Shown: piece after piece, positions 53,346 through 61,320 of the stretch
Numbering within the stretch: position 1 is the first letter of the stretch
Layout: every line of letters begins with the position of its first letter
From: Bacteroidales bacterium
Lineage (GTDB): Bacteria; Bacteroidota; Bacteroidia; Bacteroidales; FEN-979
Assembly: GCA_025355465.1 (NCBI GenBank)
Contig: JANXZO010000042.1
Span: 62,001-126,000 of the forward strand
Length of the DNA stretch: 64,000 nucleotides
Direction: 5' to 3'
The notes under the pieces: generated by a model
Database searches by the model: none
What the model saw: only the letters and a program-made list of their open reading frames with translations
What the model was told of the DNA's origin: nothing
Position numbers and translations under genes: made by a program

Positions 53346-55223
53346 ATGAAAAAACTTTTACTCTTTTTCCTTGCCGCAGGATTTACCATGGGCGCAATCG
53401 CTCAGAAACCTGCATTTATGCACAAGGCCAATGACAAAAAAGCGCCTTATGTAAAGACGAGCATTGCAGATCAGGTTCCCATGCTGAACCCTCCCAATGT
53501 TTACGTTTCCAGCAAATCTGTACTGGATGATCCTACGACAAGCATTACCAAGTACGACCTTCAGACCAATGGAAGTTCAGGTCAGCAGCGCATCTATTTC
53601 TGGCCCGATGGGAAAATGGCTGCTACCGCTACCTGGTCGCAACAATCCTCAGGGTATACAGACAGAGGAACAGGTTACAATTTTTATAACGGATCAACCT
53701 GGGGCGCACAGCCAACAGCCAGAACAGAGACGATGAGAACCGGCTGGCCGTCAATTCAGCCCTGGGGCGCCAATGGCGAGATCATGATTGCTCACCAGAG
53801 TGCTACGCTACAGCTTGTTGTTTCCAAACGTGCCACCCGTGGAACCGGAGCATGGTCAGAATCAACACTTCCTGCTCCCGTAGGCGCGTCGAGCATGTTG
53901 TGGCCCCGATTGGTTACCAATGGTACCGATCACAACAATGTTCATGTTATTGCTTTAACGGCTCCTACCGGTAATGGTGGTACCGTTTATAATGGAATGG
54001 ATGGTGCCCTGCTTTATACCCGCTCACTGGATGGCGGAGCCACCTGGTCGGGTTGGGTACAGCTGGATGGAATGACTTCAACAGATTACCTCAGCTTTAC
54101 TGCAGATATCTATTCATGGGCACAACCCGTTGGCAATACCATCGCTTTCACCGCTGGCGACAGCTGGCAGGATCAACTCCTCATGAAATCAACTGACAAT
54201 GGAGTAACCTGGACCAAAACCGTTATCTGGCCGTGTCCTTATAATTTCTGGGCAGGTGGCGACTCCGTTCCCACTTTCTTCTGTCCTGACGGTACTTCAA
54301 GTATCGCCCTCGATCAGCAGGGTACTGCGCATGTCGTATTTGGCCTGCAGCGCGGAAGCGGTGATGTTGCCGGTGGTAAATACTGGGTTCCTTATACCGA
54401 TGGTGTGATCTACTGGAATGAACACTTACCTACCTTCCCCGCAGTTCTCGATCCCACAACTTTGTATGATAATGGCAACTATATTGGCTGGGTAAAAGAC
54501 ACCAACGTATTCTATCCCACCACCCAGAAACTAGCAGCCTATTATTCTTCCATGACCAGCAACTCCGGCATTACCATCGACGCCAGTAATAACATGTTTG
54601 TAGTTTGGGCAGGCGTTACGCCGCTTCTCGATGTTGAGAATTGCTACCTCAGACATATCTTTGAGAGAACAGCTTCTATCAAGGCAAACCAAACCGTTGT
54701 CTGGCAGGACAGTCTGACCGACATTACCAGCGATTTCATTCAGTACAACTGGACAGAGTGCATGTTTCCGGATATTGCCGGAAATAGTGACAGCAAAATC
54801 TATGTATTGTTCATGGCTGATGACCTGGCCGGATCTTTCGTAAAAGGTGCAACAATCACAGGTTATGTTGGACAAACCAGTGTAACAGACAACAGTATGA
54901 TCGTTGCCAGTCCGCTTAAGACCAGCCTCTATGTTGGTGTTGATGACCAGAGACCGGCAAAACCTTCATTCTCCGTGTCCAAGAATTATCCCAACCCGGT
55001 AACAGCACAGACTACGGTTAACGTTAACATCCAGAAACAGGGTAGCGTTACGCTTGAAGTCTCCAGCCTGATGGGCCAGAAGCTTATCTCCATGGAGAAA
55101 TCAAACCTCACCGCCGGCAGCTATCGTTTTGTTATTGACGCAAGCCAGCTTGCCTCCGGTGTTTACTTCTATACCGTAAAATACAATAACGAATCCATTA
55201 CCAACAAAATGATTGTTGAATAG
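53346..55223 (+). CDS. T9SS-secreted Asp-box protein B
   Basis: 625 residues from the ATG at 53346 (MKKLLLFFLAAGFTMGAIAQ, signal peptide of 20 residues); an upstream start lacks a signal sequence. Asp-box motifs in RSLDGGATWSGW and STDNGVTWTKT. The repeated segments GTGYNFYNGSTWGAQPTA and VIWPCPYNFWAGGDS are near-identical in protein C. The T9SS type A domain is complete: YPNPVTAQTTVNVNIQ, GSVTLEVSSLMGQKL, TAGSYRFVID, SGVYFYTVKYNN. Secreted; ligand unknown. A hairpin terminator follows. Confidence 0.88.
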   Translation: MKKLLLFFLAAGFTMGAIAQKPAFMHKANDKKAPYVKTSIADQVPMLNPPNVYVSSKSVLDDPTTSITKYDLQTNGSSGQQRIYFWPDGKMAATATWSQQSSGYTDRGTGYNFYNGSTWGAQPTARTETMRTGWPSIQPWGANGEIMIAHQSATLQLVVSKRATRGTGAWSESTLPAPVGASSMLWPRLVTNGTDHNNVHVIALTAPTGNGGTVYNGMDGALLYTRSLDGGATWSGWVQLDGMTSTDYLSFTADIYSWAQPVGNTIAFTAGDSWQDQLLMKSTDNGVTWTKTVIWPCPYNFWAGGDSVPTFFCPDGTSSIALDQQGTAHVVFGLQRGSGDVAGGKYWVPYTDGVIYWNEHLPTFPAVLDPTTLYDNGNYIGWVKDTNVFYPTTQKLAAYYSSMTSNSGITIDASNNMFVVWAGVTPLLDVENCYLRHIFERTASIKANQTVVWQDSLTDITSDFIQYNWTECMFPDIAGNSDSKIYVLFMADDLAGSFVKGATITGYVGQTSVTDNSMIVASPLKTSLYVGVDDQRPAKPSFSVSKNYPNPVTAQTTVNVNIQKQGSVTLEVSSLMGQKLISMEKSNLTAGSYRFVIDASQLASGVYFYTVKYNNESITNKMIVE

Positions 55224-55253
55224 GACGAAGGATTGAATTTTATTGATTTTAAG

Positions 55254-55290
55254 GAGGCTGTCTCTGGTTTTGAGACAGCCTCTTTTTTTT
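55254..55290 (+). terminator. Rho-independent terminator after cargo gene B
   Basis: Perfect 11-bp stem GAGGCTGTCTC (55254-55264) and GAGACAGCCTC (55272-55282) with a 7-base loop, then a run of eight T. Confidence 0.93.
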
Positions 55291-55317
55291 GGAACCTCTT
55301 CTACACTATATTTTTCA

Positions 55318-55325
55318 TATATTTG
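55318..55325 (+). promoter_or_regulatory. Bacteroidetes-type -7 element for cargo gene C
   Basis: TATATTTG, 44 bases before the ATG at 55370. Same placement as for gene B, consistent with duplication of the whole promoter-gene-terminator module. Confidence 0.5.
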
Positions 55326-55369
55326 TGTATTCACTTCGAGCAACCTAAGTTTAACTTTATATCAAAGCC

Positions 55370-57211
55370 ATGAAAAAAATTACTCTGTTACTGATGGCGG
55401 TCAGCATATCCGTCGCAGCACTGGCACAACTCCGGCCGGTATTCCCGAAAGTAAAAAAGGACTTCAAAGTCTTGCGCTCCACCGCTGTAAAGGGAGATGA
55501 AACCATTGGCACAAAGCCTGGTTACACTACCGCTTTCACCAAATCGGTGATGGACGATCCCTCCACCATGGTTACCCGTTATGACCTGCAAACCAACTCC
55601 TCCAATCAGACCCGCATGTATTATTACCCCGACGGAACCATGGCGGCAACTGCAAACTGGTCAAAAACCGATACTTATGGCGACCGCGGTACAGGGTACA
55701 ACTATTTCAACGGTACAGCATGGGGTGCACAACCAACGGCAAGGATAGAGAACTCCAAAGCTGGCTGGCCATCCTATGCCCGCTGGGGTGCAAATGGCGA
55801 AGTCGTAGTGTCTCACCACAACTCCCTCGGACTCATTGTTTCCACCCGACCTGTAAAAGGAACCGGAGCCTGGACACAGACTATTTTGGGAGGTCCTGCC
55901 GGTGCCGAAGATATTTCGTGGCCCCGTGTTGTAACCAATGGCCCGAACAACACGTACATACATATCATTTGTGTTACTTACGTGACCTACCAGGGACTTA
56001 CCAACGCGTTGCTTTACTACCGCTCACTCGACGGAGGCGCAACCTGGGAAACCCAGCACCGTATTATCGACGGCACCACTTCCGCCGACTATCTTACATT
56101 CGCTGCCGACACTTACACATTCGCTGAACCGAAAGGCAATACCCTTGCATTTGTGGTTGGTGACAGCTGGACTGATCAGTTCCTGATGAAATCTACGGAT
56201 AATGGAACCAACTGGACCAAAACCATAATCTGGCCTTGTCCTTACAACAAATGGGCAGGTCCGGATACCACCGGTACATTCTGGAGTCCTGACGGAGCAT
56301 CAGCCATTGTGCTCGATAATTCCGGGAAGGCACATATAACTTTCGGACTGCAGCGTGCAAGCGGCGACGCAACCGGAGCAAAATTCTGGGTACCTTTTAC
56401 CGACGGTCTTGTTTACTGGAACGAAGATATGCCTGAGATGCCATTTGATATCAATCCCGACACCTTGTATGCCCATGGAAATTATATTGGATGGGTGCAG
56501 GATACCAATGTTTTTTATGCCGGTACCGGAGAGTTGGCTCATTATTATGTTTCCATGAGCTCCTTTCCTACCATGGTTATTGACGACCAGAACCAGATGT
56601 TTGTTGTGTGGTCGAGTGTTACCAACTACCGCGACCTGAATAACTTTATGCTCCGTCATATCTATGCAAGGGCTTCTTCGGACCTGGGTCAATCCTGGCA
56701 TGATACCATTGCTGACCTTACCACCGGACTTGTCTATAACTTTACCGAATGTGTATATCCTTCGGCCTCTCCCACCAGCAGCAACAGCAAGATCTACCTG
56801 GTATTCCAGGGTGACCCGGAGGCTGGCGTTTACCTTAAGGGATCGAGTGGCGCGCAGGGACAGCAGGATATCACCAACAACGATATTATTTTCCTCTCGC
56901 CGTCGAAAGACCAGATCATCATCGTTGGGAATCAGGAAAAGACCATGCAGCCAACCTTCTATGTATCCCAGAATTCCCCGAATCCATTCCACGGAATGAC
57001 CACCGTGAATGTGAAACTCGAAAGACCTGCCGCACTATCCATGGAGGTGTTCAATGTGTCCGGACAGAAGGTGATGGATATTTCAAAAGGTACCATGCCT
57101 GCCGGCGCATACCAGTTTGTTGTTGATGGCTCATCGTTGATGGCAGGAGTATATTTCTATACCGTGAAAGCGAACAATGAAGCCGTTACCAAAAAAATGA
57201 TCGTTCAATAG
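55370..57211 (+). CDS. T9SS-secreted Asp-box protein C
   Basis: 613 residues, signal peptide 1-20 (SVAALAQ). Closely related to B throughout: MVTRYDLQTNSSNQTRMYYY, GTGYNYFNGTAWGAQPTA, RSLDGGATWETQ, STDNGTNWTKT, IIWPCPYNKWAGPD, GWVQDTNVFY. Protein A shares only the fold-level pattern and sorting domain. T9SS type A domain: SPNPFHGMTTVNVKL, ALSMEVFNVSGQKV, PAGAYQFVVDG, AGVYFYTVKANN. No catalytic signature; the propeller may bind carbohydrate, protein or mineral surfaces. Terminator follows. Confidence 0.88.
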   Translation: MKKITLLLMAVSISVAALAQLRPVFPKVKKDFKVLRSTAVKGDETIGTKPGYTTAFTKSVMDDPSTMVTRYDLQTNSSNQTRMYYYPDGTMAATANWSKTDTYGDRGTGYNYFNGTAWGAQPTARIENSKAGWPSYARWGANGEVVVSHHNSLGLIVSTRPVKGTGAWTQTILGGPAGAEDISWPRVVTNGPNNTYIHIICVTYVTYQGLTNALLYYRSLDGGATWETQHRIIDGTTSADYLTFAADTYTFAEPKGNTLAFVVGDSWTDQFLMKSTDNGTNWTKTIIWPCPYNKWAGPDTTGTFWSPDGASAIVLDNSGKAHITFGLQRASGDATGAKFWVPFTDGLVYWNEDMPEMPFDINPDTLYAHGNYIGWVQDTNVFYAGTGELAHYYVSMSSFPTMVIDDQNQMFVVWSSVTNYRDLNNFMLRHIYARASSDLGQSWHDTIADLTTGLVYNFTECVYPSASPTSSNSKIYLVFQGDPEAGVYLKGSSGAQGQQDITNNDIIFLSPSKDQIIIVGNQEKTMQPTFYVSQNSPNPFHGMTTVNVKLERPAALSMEVFNVSGQKVMDISKGTMPAGAYQFVVDGSSLMAGVYFYTVKANNEAVTKKMIVQ

Positions 57212-57251
57212 GTCCGCTCTGGCTATCGCCTTATCGTGCCTCAAAGCATGG

Positions 57252-57281
57252 AAACCCTGCGGGAAACCGCGGGGTTTTTTT
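57252..57281 (+). terminator. Rho-independent terminator after cargo gene C
   Basis: Stem AAACCCTGCGG (57252-57262) and CCGCGGGGTTT (57267-57277) with a GAAA loop and one G-T pair, then T-run. Confidence 0.85.
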
Positions 57282-57282
57282 G

Positions 57283-57290
57283 TATATTTG
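57283..57290 (+). promoter_or_regulatory. Bacteroidetes-type -7 element for the ccm cluster
   Basis: TATATTTG immediately after the terminator, 75 bases before the ccmB ATG. Confidence 0.5.
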
Positions 57291-57365
57291 CACACTCGAA
57301 AGAAGCACCCGGGTACATCTCCTAGCACTTCGCAGAATTACCTTTACACCATATTGCCACCTAAA

Positions 57366-58025
57366 ATGCTGTTAACTGAAGTTAAATATCTTGTAGCGAA
57401 GGAGATCAGGCTGGAGTTGAAGCAGAAATATGTGCTTAATGGCATCCTGCTTTACCTGGTATCAACCATCTTTGTGACTTATCTCGCTTTTGAAAATGTC
57501 ATTACTGCGGAGACCTGGAATTCACTTTTCTGGATTATCCTCCTTTTTGTGGCGGTGAATGGAATTTCGAAAAGCTTCAATCAGGAGAGCCCGGCGCGAC
57601 ACCTATATTATTATACGATTGCCAGTGCTCAGGCGGTGGTTCTTGCGAAGATCATATACAACCTCTTCCTCATGGCCATTTTGTCGGTGCTGTCGTTTGT
57701 ATTCTTTTTACTCCTTATGGGAAACCAGGTGGTCAACCTGCCTTTGTTCCTGGTAGCACTGGTTTTGGGTAGTCTTGGTTTGTCTTCGGTGCTAACCATG
57801 GTAGCTGCCATCGCTTCCAGGGCCAGCCATAATTTTTCGCTGATGGCTATCCTGAGTTTTCCTATTGTACTTCCCCTTCTCGCAACCCTCATGAAAATTT
57901 CAAAAACTGCGCTGAGCAGTCTCGAATGGACCGGCCTGTCTGGGTTTATTGTCATTCTGCTGACTATCAACGTGACGGTGATCCTCCTGGCATATCTGTT
58001 ATTTCCGTACCTTTGGCGCGACTAA
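57366..58025 (+). CDS. ccmB: Haem exporter ABC permease CcmB
   Basis: 219 residues from the ATG at 57366 (MLLTEVKYLVAKEIRLELKQ, the normal opening), six hydrophobic helices. CcmB is the membrane subunit of the CcmAB ABC complex that releases holo-CcmE from CcmC. Seen: TWNSLFWIILLFVAVNGISKSF and the late FPIVLPLLATLMK characteristic of the family. No ccmA is in the window; the upstream neighbour is a T9SS cargo gene. Degenerate 8-bp repeats begin just after its stop (58031). Confidence 0.92.
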   Translation: MLLTEVKYLVAKEIRLELKQKYVLNGILLYLVSTIFVTYLAFENVITAETWNSLFWIILLFVAVNGISKSFNQESPARHLYYYTIASAQAVVLAKIIYNLFLMAILSVLSFVFFLLLMGNQVVNLPLFLVALVLGSLGLSSVLTMVAAIASRASHNFSLMAILSFPIVLPLLATLMKISKTALSSLEWTGLSGFIVILLTINVTVILLAYLLFPYLWRD

Positions 58026-58030
58026 TTCAA

Positions 58031-58057
58031 ATAGCGAAGTAGCAGGATAACGAAATT
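58031..58057. repeat. Degenerate 8-bp repeat ATAGCGAA-type, three units
   Basis: ATAGCGAA, GTAGCAGG and ATAACGAA, then ATTGCA, six bases after the ccmB stop. The motif resembles the array at 25216-25247. Confidence 0.5.
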
Positions 58058-58072
58058 GCAATTTTTAATTTG

Positions 58073-58103
58073 TGCATTCGCGCATTTGTACATTTGTGCA
58101 TTA
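58073..58103. repeat. 8-bp tandem repeat TGCATTCG, nearly four units
   Basis: TGCATTCG, CGCATTTG, TACATTTG and TGCATTA, between ccmB and ccmC, 13 bases before the ccmC start. Same motif as at 44144-44170 and 45886-45940. Confidence 0.75.
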
Positions 58104-58115
58104 AAAGTTAAGGTA

Positions 58116-58772
58116 ATGAAGAAAAATTGGTGGAAGGTTTTAGCATTTCTGCTGCTTCTGTATGCGATCTGTTTCGGTTTCTTTGTGAGGATTCCCGATA
58201 CGATGATCAAAGAGACGATGCGGAACCTCTTTTATCATGTGGGGATGTGGTTTGGCATGATGATCATGTTGCTCGTGGGGTTCATCTTCAGTTTGCGGTA
58301 TTTGCGGAAATTTGATGAACAGGAAGACATCGTTGCAGTGGAGGCTGTGAACGTAGGACTGCTCTTTGGATTTCTTGGAATTCTTACCGGGATGATCTGG
58401 GCGAACTTTACCTGGGGCGCCCCCTGGGTAAAAGATCCGAAACTCAATGGCGCTGCAGTCGGTATGTTTATCTACCTGGCCTATATGATCCTCCGCGGTT
58501 CCATCGACGATGTTCACAAGCGTGCCAAAGTCGGGGCAGTTTACAATATTTTTGCCTTTGTACTCTGGATTGTATTTGTGATGATCATGCCCAGAATTGC
58601 CGGGGAAAGTATCCATCCGGGTAAGACCGACTCGCCTGTGCTTCCGATGCACCTTGAGCCCAGTATGCGCCCGTTGTTTTATCCTGCTATGGTCGGCTGG
58701 ATCTTGCTGGGTGTATGGATCATGCAGATCCGGATAAGGATCAGAAAGTTGAAATTGAAAATTGAAAATTGA
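58116..58772 (+). CDS. ccmC: Cytochrome c maturation protein CcmC (haem-handling)
   Basis: 218 residues from the ATG at 58116; an upstream start would be translated from repeat DNA. Six hydrophobic segments. CcmC loads haem onto CcmE at the periplasmic face. Seen: MRNLFYHVGMWFGMMIM with the first conserved His, the tryptophan-rich loop IWANFTWGAPWVKDPKLNGA (the WWD-type motif), and a later PSMRPLFYPAMVGWILLGVW. CcsA and CcmF share the WWD domain but are longer. A 7-bp repeat (TTGAAAA) ends the gene, including the stop. Confidence 0.88.
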   Translation: MKKNWWKVLAFLLLLYAICFGFFVRIPDTMIKETMRNLFYHVGMWFGMMIMLLVGFIFSLRYLRKFDEQEDIVAVEAVNVGLLFGFLGILTGMIWANFTWGAPWVKDPKLNGAAVGMFIYLAYMILRGSIDDVHKRAKVGAVYNIFAFVLWIVFVMIMPRIAGESIHPGKTDSPVLPMHLEPSMRPLFYPAMVGWILLGVWIMQIRIRIRKLKLKIEN

Positions 58773-58820
58773 AAACGATCATGTTGCCTTTTGCCTTTTC
58801 ATCCTAATAATCACTGAACC

Positions 58821-58967
58821 ATGGATCAATACGGAAAGATTTTTGTAGTTGTAGCTGTTTTGGCCGTTATTCTTGTCGGAATCTTCGGTTACCTTTTTTA
58901 CCTCGACAGAAAGATTGGCAAGCTCGAGAAAGAAGTAGAAGATAAATTATCCAAAAACAAAATATGA
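58821..58967 (+). CDS. ccmD: CcmD-like small membrane protein
   Basis: 48 residues, not annotated by length-limited gene finders. One transmembrane helix (about residues 8-26, VVAVLAVILVGIFGYLFYL), then a basic and acidic tail (DRKIGKLEKEVEDKL), the CcmD layout. CcmD helps hold the CcmABCE complex together. It overlaps the ccmE start by four bases (ATGA), a strong sign of translational coupling. Confidence 0.8.
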   Translation: MDQYGKIFVVVAVLAVILVGIFGYLFYLDRKIGKLEKEVEDKLSKNKI

Positions 58968-59371
58968 AAACCATACATATTGTAATCATTGTCATCCTGG
59001 TGGTAATCATTGCCGTGGTTGTCACCACCATGTCTGATGCAAGTACCTATTCCGATTTCGCGGAGGCGGCGAAGAAGCCGGGCAAAGAGTTGCATGTGAT
59101 CGGAAAACTCAACCGGGCCAAACCGTTGGAATATGATGCTGAGAAAGATGCGAACAAGTTTTCGTTTTATATGATCGATGAAAAAGGACTTGAGAAGAAG
59201 GTTGTGTACAACAATGCAAAGCCTCAGGATTTTGAAAAATCTGAAAAGGTGGTGATCATCGGCTCCATGCAAGGCGACCAGTTCATAGCCAAAAGCCTTT
59301 TGCTGAAGTGCCCGTCAAAGTACAACGACAAGAAGCCCGATAAGTTTCAGGAAAAGGCTTTCGGGAATTAA
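58964..59371 (+). CDS. ccmE: Cytochrome c maturation haem chaperone CcmE, CxxxY variant
   Basis: 135 residues. Signal anchor (about 5-22), then an OB-fold: LHVIGKLNRAKPLEYD, FSFYMIDEKG, KVVIIGSMQGDQFIAKSLL. CcmE carries haem covalently to apocytochromes. Canonical proteins use His in a HxxxY motif; here the site is C116-P-S-K-Y120 (LLLKCPSKYNDKK). Such CxxxY CcmE proteins are known from archaea and Desulfovibrio, where the Ccm system is shortened (from memory). No ccmF, ccmG or ccmH is in the window: the next gene is ubiD-like 2 bases later. Confidence 0.92.
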   Translation: MKTIHIVIIVILVVIIAVVVTTMSDASTYSDFAEAAKKPGKELHVIGKLNRAKPLEYDAEKDANKFSFYMIDEKGLEKKVVYNNAKPQDFEKSEKVVIIGSMQGDQFIAKSLLLKCPSKYNDKKPDKFQEKAFGN

Positions 59372-59373
59372 CG

Positions 59374-61263
59374 ATGGCGTACAAGTCTCTAAATCAATTT
59401 ATTACAGCTCTTGAACGAGCCGGCGAACTAGTTCGGATCAGTGAATTTGTCTCCCCGCGACTTGAAATGACCGAAATTGCCGACCGGATGGTTAAGCATG
59501 GAGGTAAGGCGCTGCTCTTCGAAAATAACGGAACTCCTTTTCCTGTACTTATCAACGCTTATGCTTCCGACGAAAGGATCTGCATGGCGCTCGGGGTAAG
59601 GAGCCTGGACGATATCGGAAATCAGATTTCCGGTTTGTTGAAGGATTTTGCTTCGCCGAAAGAGAGCCTGATCGACAGGCTGAAAATGTTGCCCGCGCTC
59701 CAAAACATTGCCTCGTGGATGCCCGCAACGCAAACAGGCAGAGGGCGTTGTCAGGAGGTCGTAATGACCGAACCCGACCTTACACGGCTTCCTGTACTTA
59801 CCTGCTGGCCAGCCGATGGTGGACCGTTCATAACCTTGCCCGGCGTTCATACGAAAGATCCTGAAACCGGGAACCGGAACCTGGGGATGTATCGGATGCA
59901 GGTTTTCGGTGCGCAACTCACGGGGATGCACTGGCATCTGCACAAAGGATCGGCACACCATTATAACAAGTACAAGTCGGCAAACAGACGAATGCCGGTG
60001 ACTGTGACACTGGGCGGCGACCCCGCATATACTTATGCAGCAACCGCACCATTGCCCGAAAATCTTGATGAATACCTGCTCGCCGGCTTCCTGCGTAAGA
60101 AGCGGGTCGAACTGGTAAAGTGTCTCACCAACGACCTGGAAGTTCCATGCGATGTGGATTTTGTGATTGAAGGCTATGTTGATCCGCAGGAGGAACTCAT
60201 CCTGGAGGGACCGTTTGGCGATCATACCGGCTTTTACTCCCTGGCGGATAATTTCCCCCGCTTTCATGTAACCTGTATAACCCACCGGAAGGATGCGGTT
60301 TATCCGGCGACCATTGTCGGCATTCCCCCGCAGGAGGATGGCTGGATCGGAAAGGCAACAGAGAAGATCTTCCTGATGCCGATCAAAACAACGGTGGCCC
60401 CCGAGGTTTCCGATATGCACATGCCGGTGGAGGGTGTGTTTCACAACATCACCCTTGTGAGTATGAATAAAACCTACCCCGGGCAGGCTTTCAAGATCAT
60501 GAGTTCGCTCTGGGGAGCCGGACAGATGATGTTCAATAAAATCATGGTGGTTGCGGACGCAGATGTGGTGTTGACAGACTATCTTGCCCTGGCCCGGCGG
60601 ATCTCTGAGGAGACCGACCCGCTGGATGATATACAATTTGTGCGTGGTCCTGTGGACATTCTCGACCATAGCAGCAACAAGTATGCTTTCGGGAGCAAAG
60701 TAGGTCTTGACGCCACCCGCGATCCCTCAGCAGGGCCGGGTACTCCCGTAGAGGAAAGCAGCTGCTTCATTGATACGAACCGCATTCATTCAAGGTTTCC
60801 TGAGATCACTGCCATCAACAGTCAGCTGCCATCCGCCGGGATCTCTGTTCTCCTTCTGGCCATCCGGAAAGAGAAGAGAAATCATGTTCGCGAGATTACC
60901 CGCGAACTGACGAACAGCGGACTGGTCAATGGCTATAAATTCGTTGTTTTTATTGATTCTCCGGGGGATGTGAATAACCTGCACGATGTTACCTGGCTTG
61001 CTGCCAATAACCTCGATCCCCTGAGGGATTGTTTTACTGTTGAAACCGGTGCAGGTAAATACCCCTGCCTCTTTGTTGATGGCACCCGGAAAACCCGGGA
61101 ACTGGATGATTTTCAGCGCGGATGGCCCAATGTTATCGTGATGGATGATACAACCATCAGATCGGTGGATCAGAAGTGGAGCAAACTCGGACTTGGAGCC
61201 TTAATAACTTCTCCTTCAATTAACTACAAGAGATTAGTTGTCACTGACGGAGCCCAGGTATAG
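59374..61263 (+). CDS. UbiD-family decarboxylase
   Basis: 629 residues. Prenylated-FMN-dependent decarboxylase family. Seen: YKSLNQFITALERAGELVRI start, LVRISEFVSPRLEMTEIADR, GRGRCQEVVMTEPDL, LPVLTCWPADGGPFITLPGV, GMHWHLHKGSAHHYN, EGPFGDHTGFY (conserved Glu/Asp site), and PQEDGWIGKATEKIFLMPI. Longer than E. coli UbiD (497). In Bacteroidota this gene is usually assigned to menaquinone biosynthesis. It lies 2 bases after ccmE, which joins respiratory quinone and cytochrome c maturation, but no UbiX gene is here. Substrate not decidable from sequence. Confidence 0.88.
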   Translation: MAYKSLNQFITALERAGELVRISEFVSPRLEMTEIADRMVKHGGKALLFENNGTPFPVLINAYASDERICMALGVRSLDDIGNQISGLLKDFASPKESLIDRLKMLPALQNIASWMPATQTGRGRCQEVVMTEPDLTRLPVLTCWPADGGPFITLPGVHTKDPETGNRNLGMYRMQVFGAQLTGMHWHLHKGSAHHYNKYKSANRRMPVTVTLGGDPAYTYAATAPLPENLDEYLLAGFLRKKRVELVKCLTNDLEVPCDVDFVIEGYVDPQEELILEGPFGDHTGFYSLADNFPRFHVTCITHRKDAVYPATIVGIPPQEDGWIGKATEKIFLMPIKTTVAPEVSDMHMPVEGVFHNITLVSMNKTYPGQAFKIMSSLWGAGQMMFNKIMVVADADVVLTDYLALARRISEETDPLDDIQFVRGPVDILDHSSNKYAFGSKVGLDATRDPSAGPGTPVEESSCFIDTNRIHSRFPEITAINSQLPSAGISVLLLAIRKEKRNHVREITRELTNSGLVNGYKFVVFIDSPGDVNNLHDVTWLAANNLDPLRDCFTVETGAGKYPCLFVDGTRKTRELDDFQRGWPNVIVMDDTTIRSVDQKWSKLGLGALITSPSINYKRLVVTDGAQV

Positions 61264-61320
61264 TTTTTTTTGGGCTCGTTTCTTCTTTTATTTTTATCTT
61301 TACAAGTTAAAATGGTTTGC

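Noticed and set aside
59428-60669. A 413-codon minus-strand frame opposite the UbiD gene
   Set aside because: Antisense shadow; His/Arg-rich composition without motifs, and UbiD is intact on the other strand.
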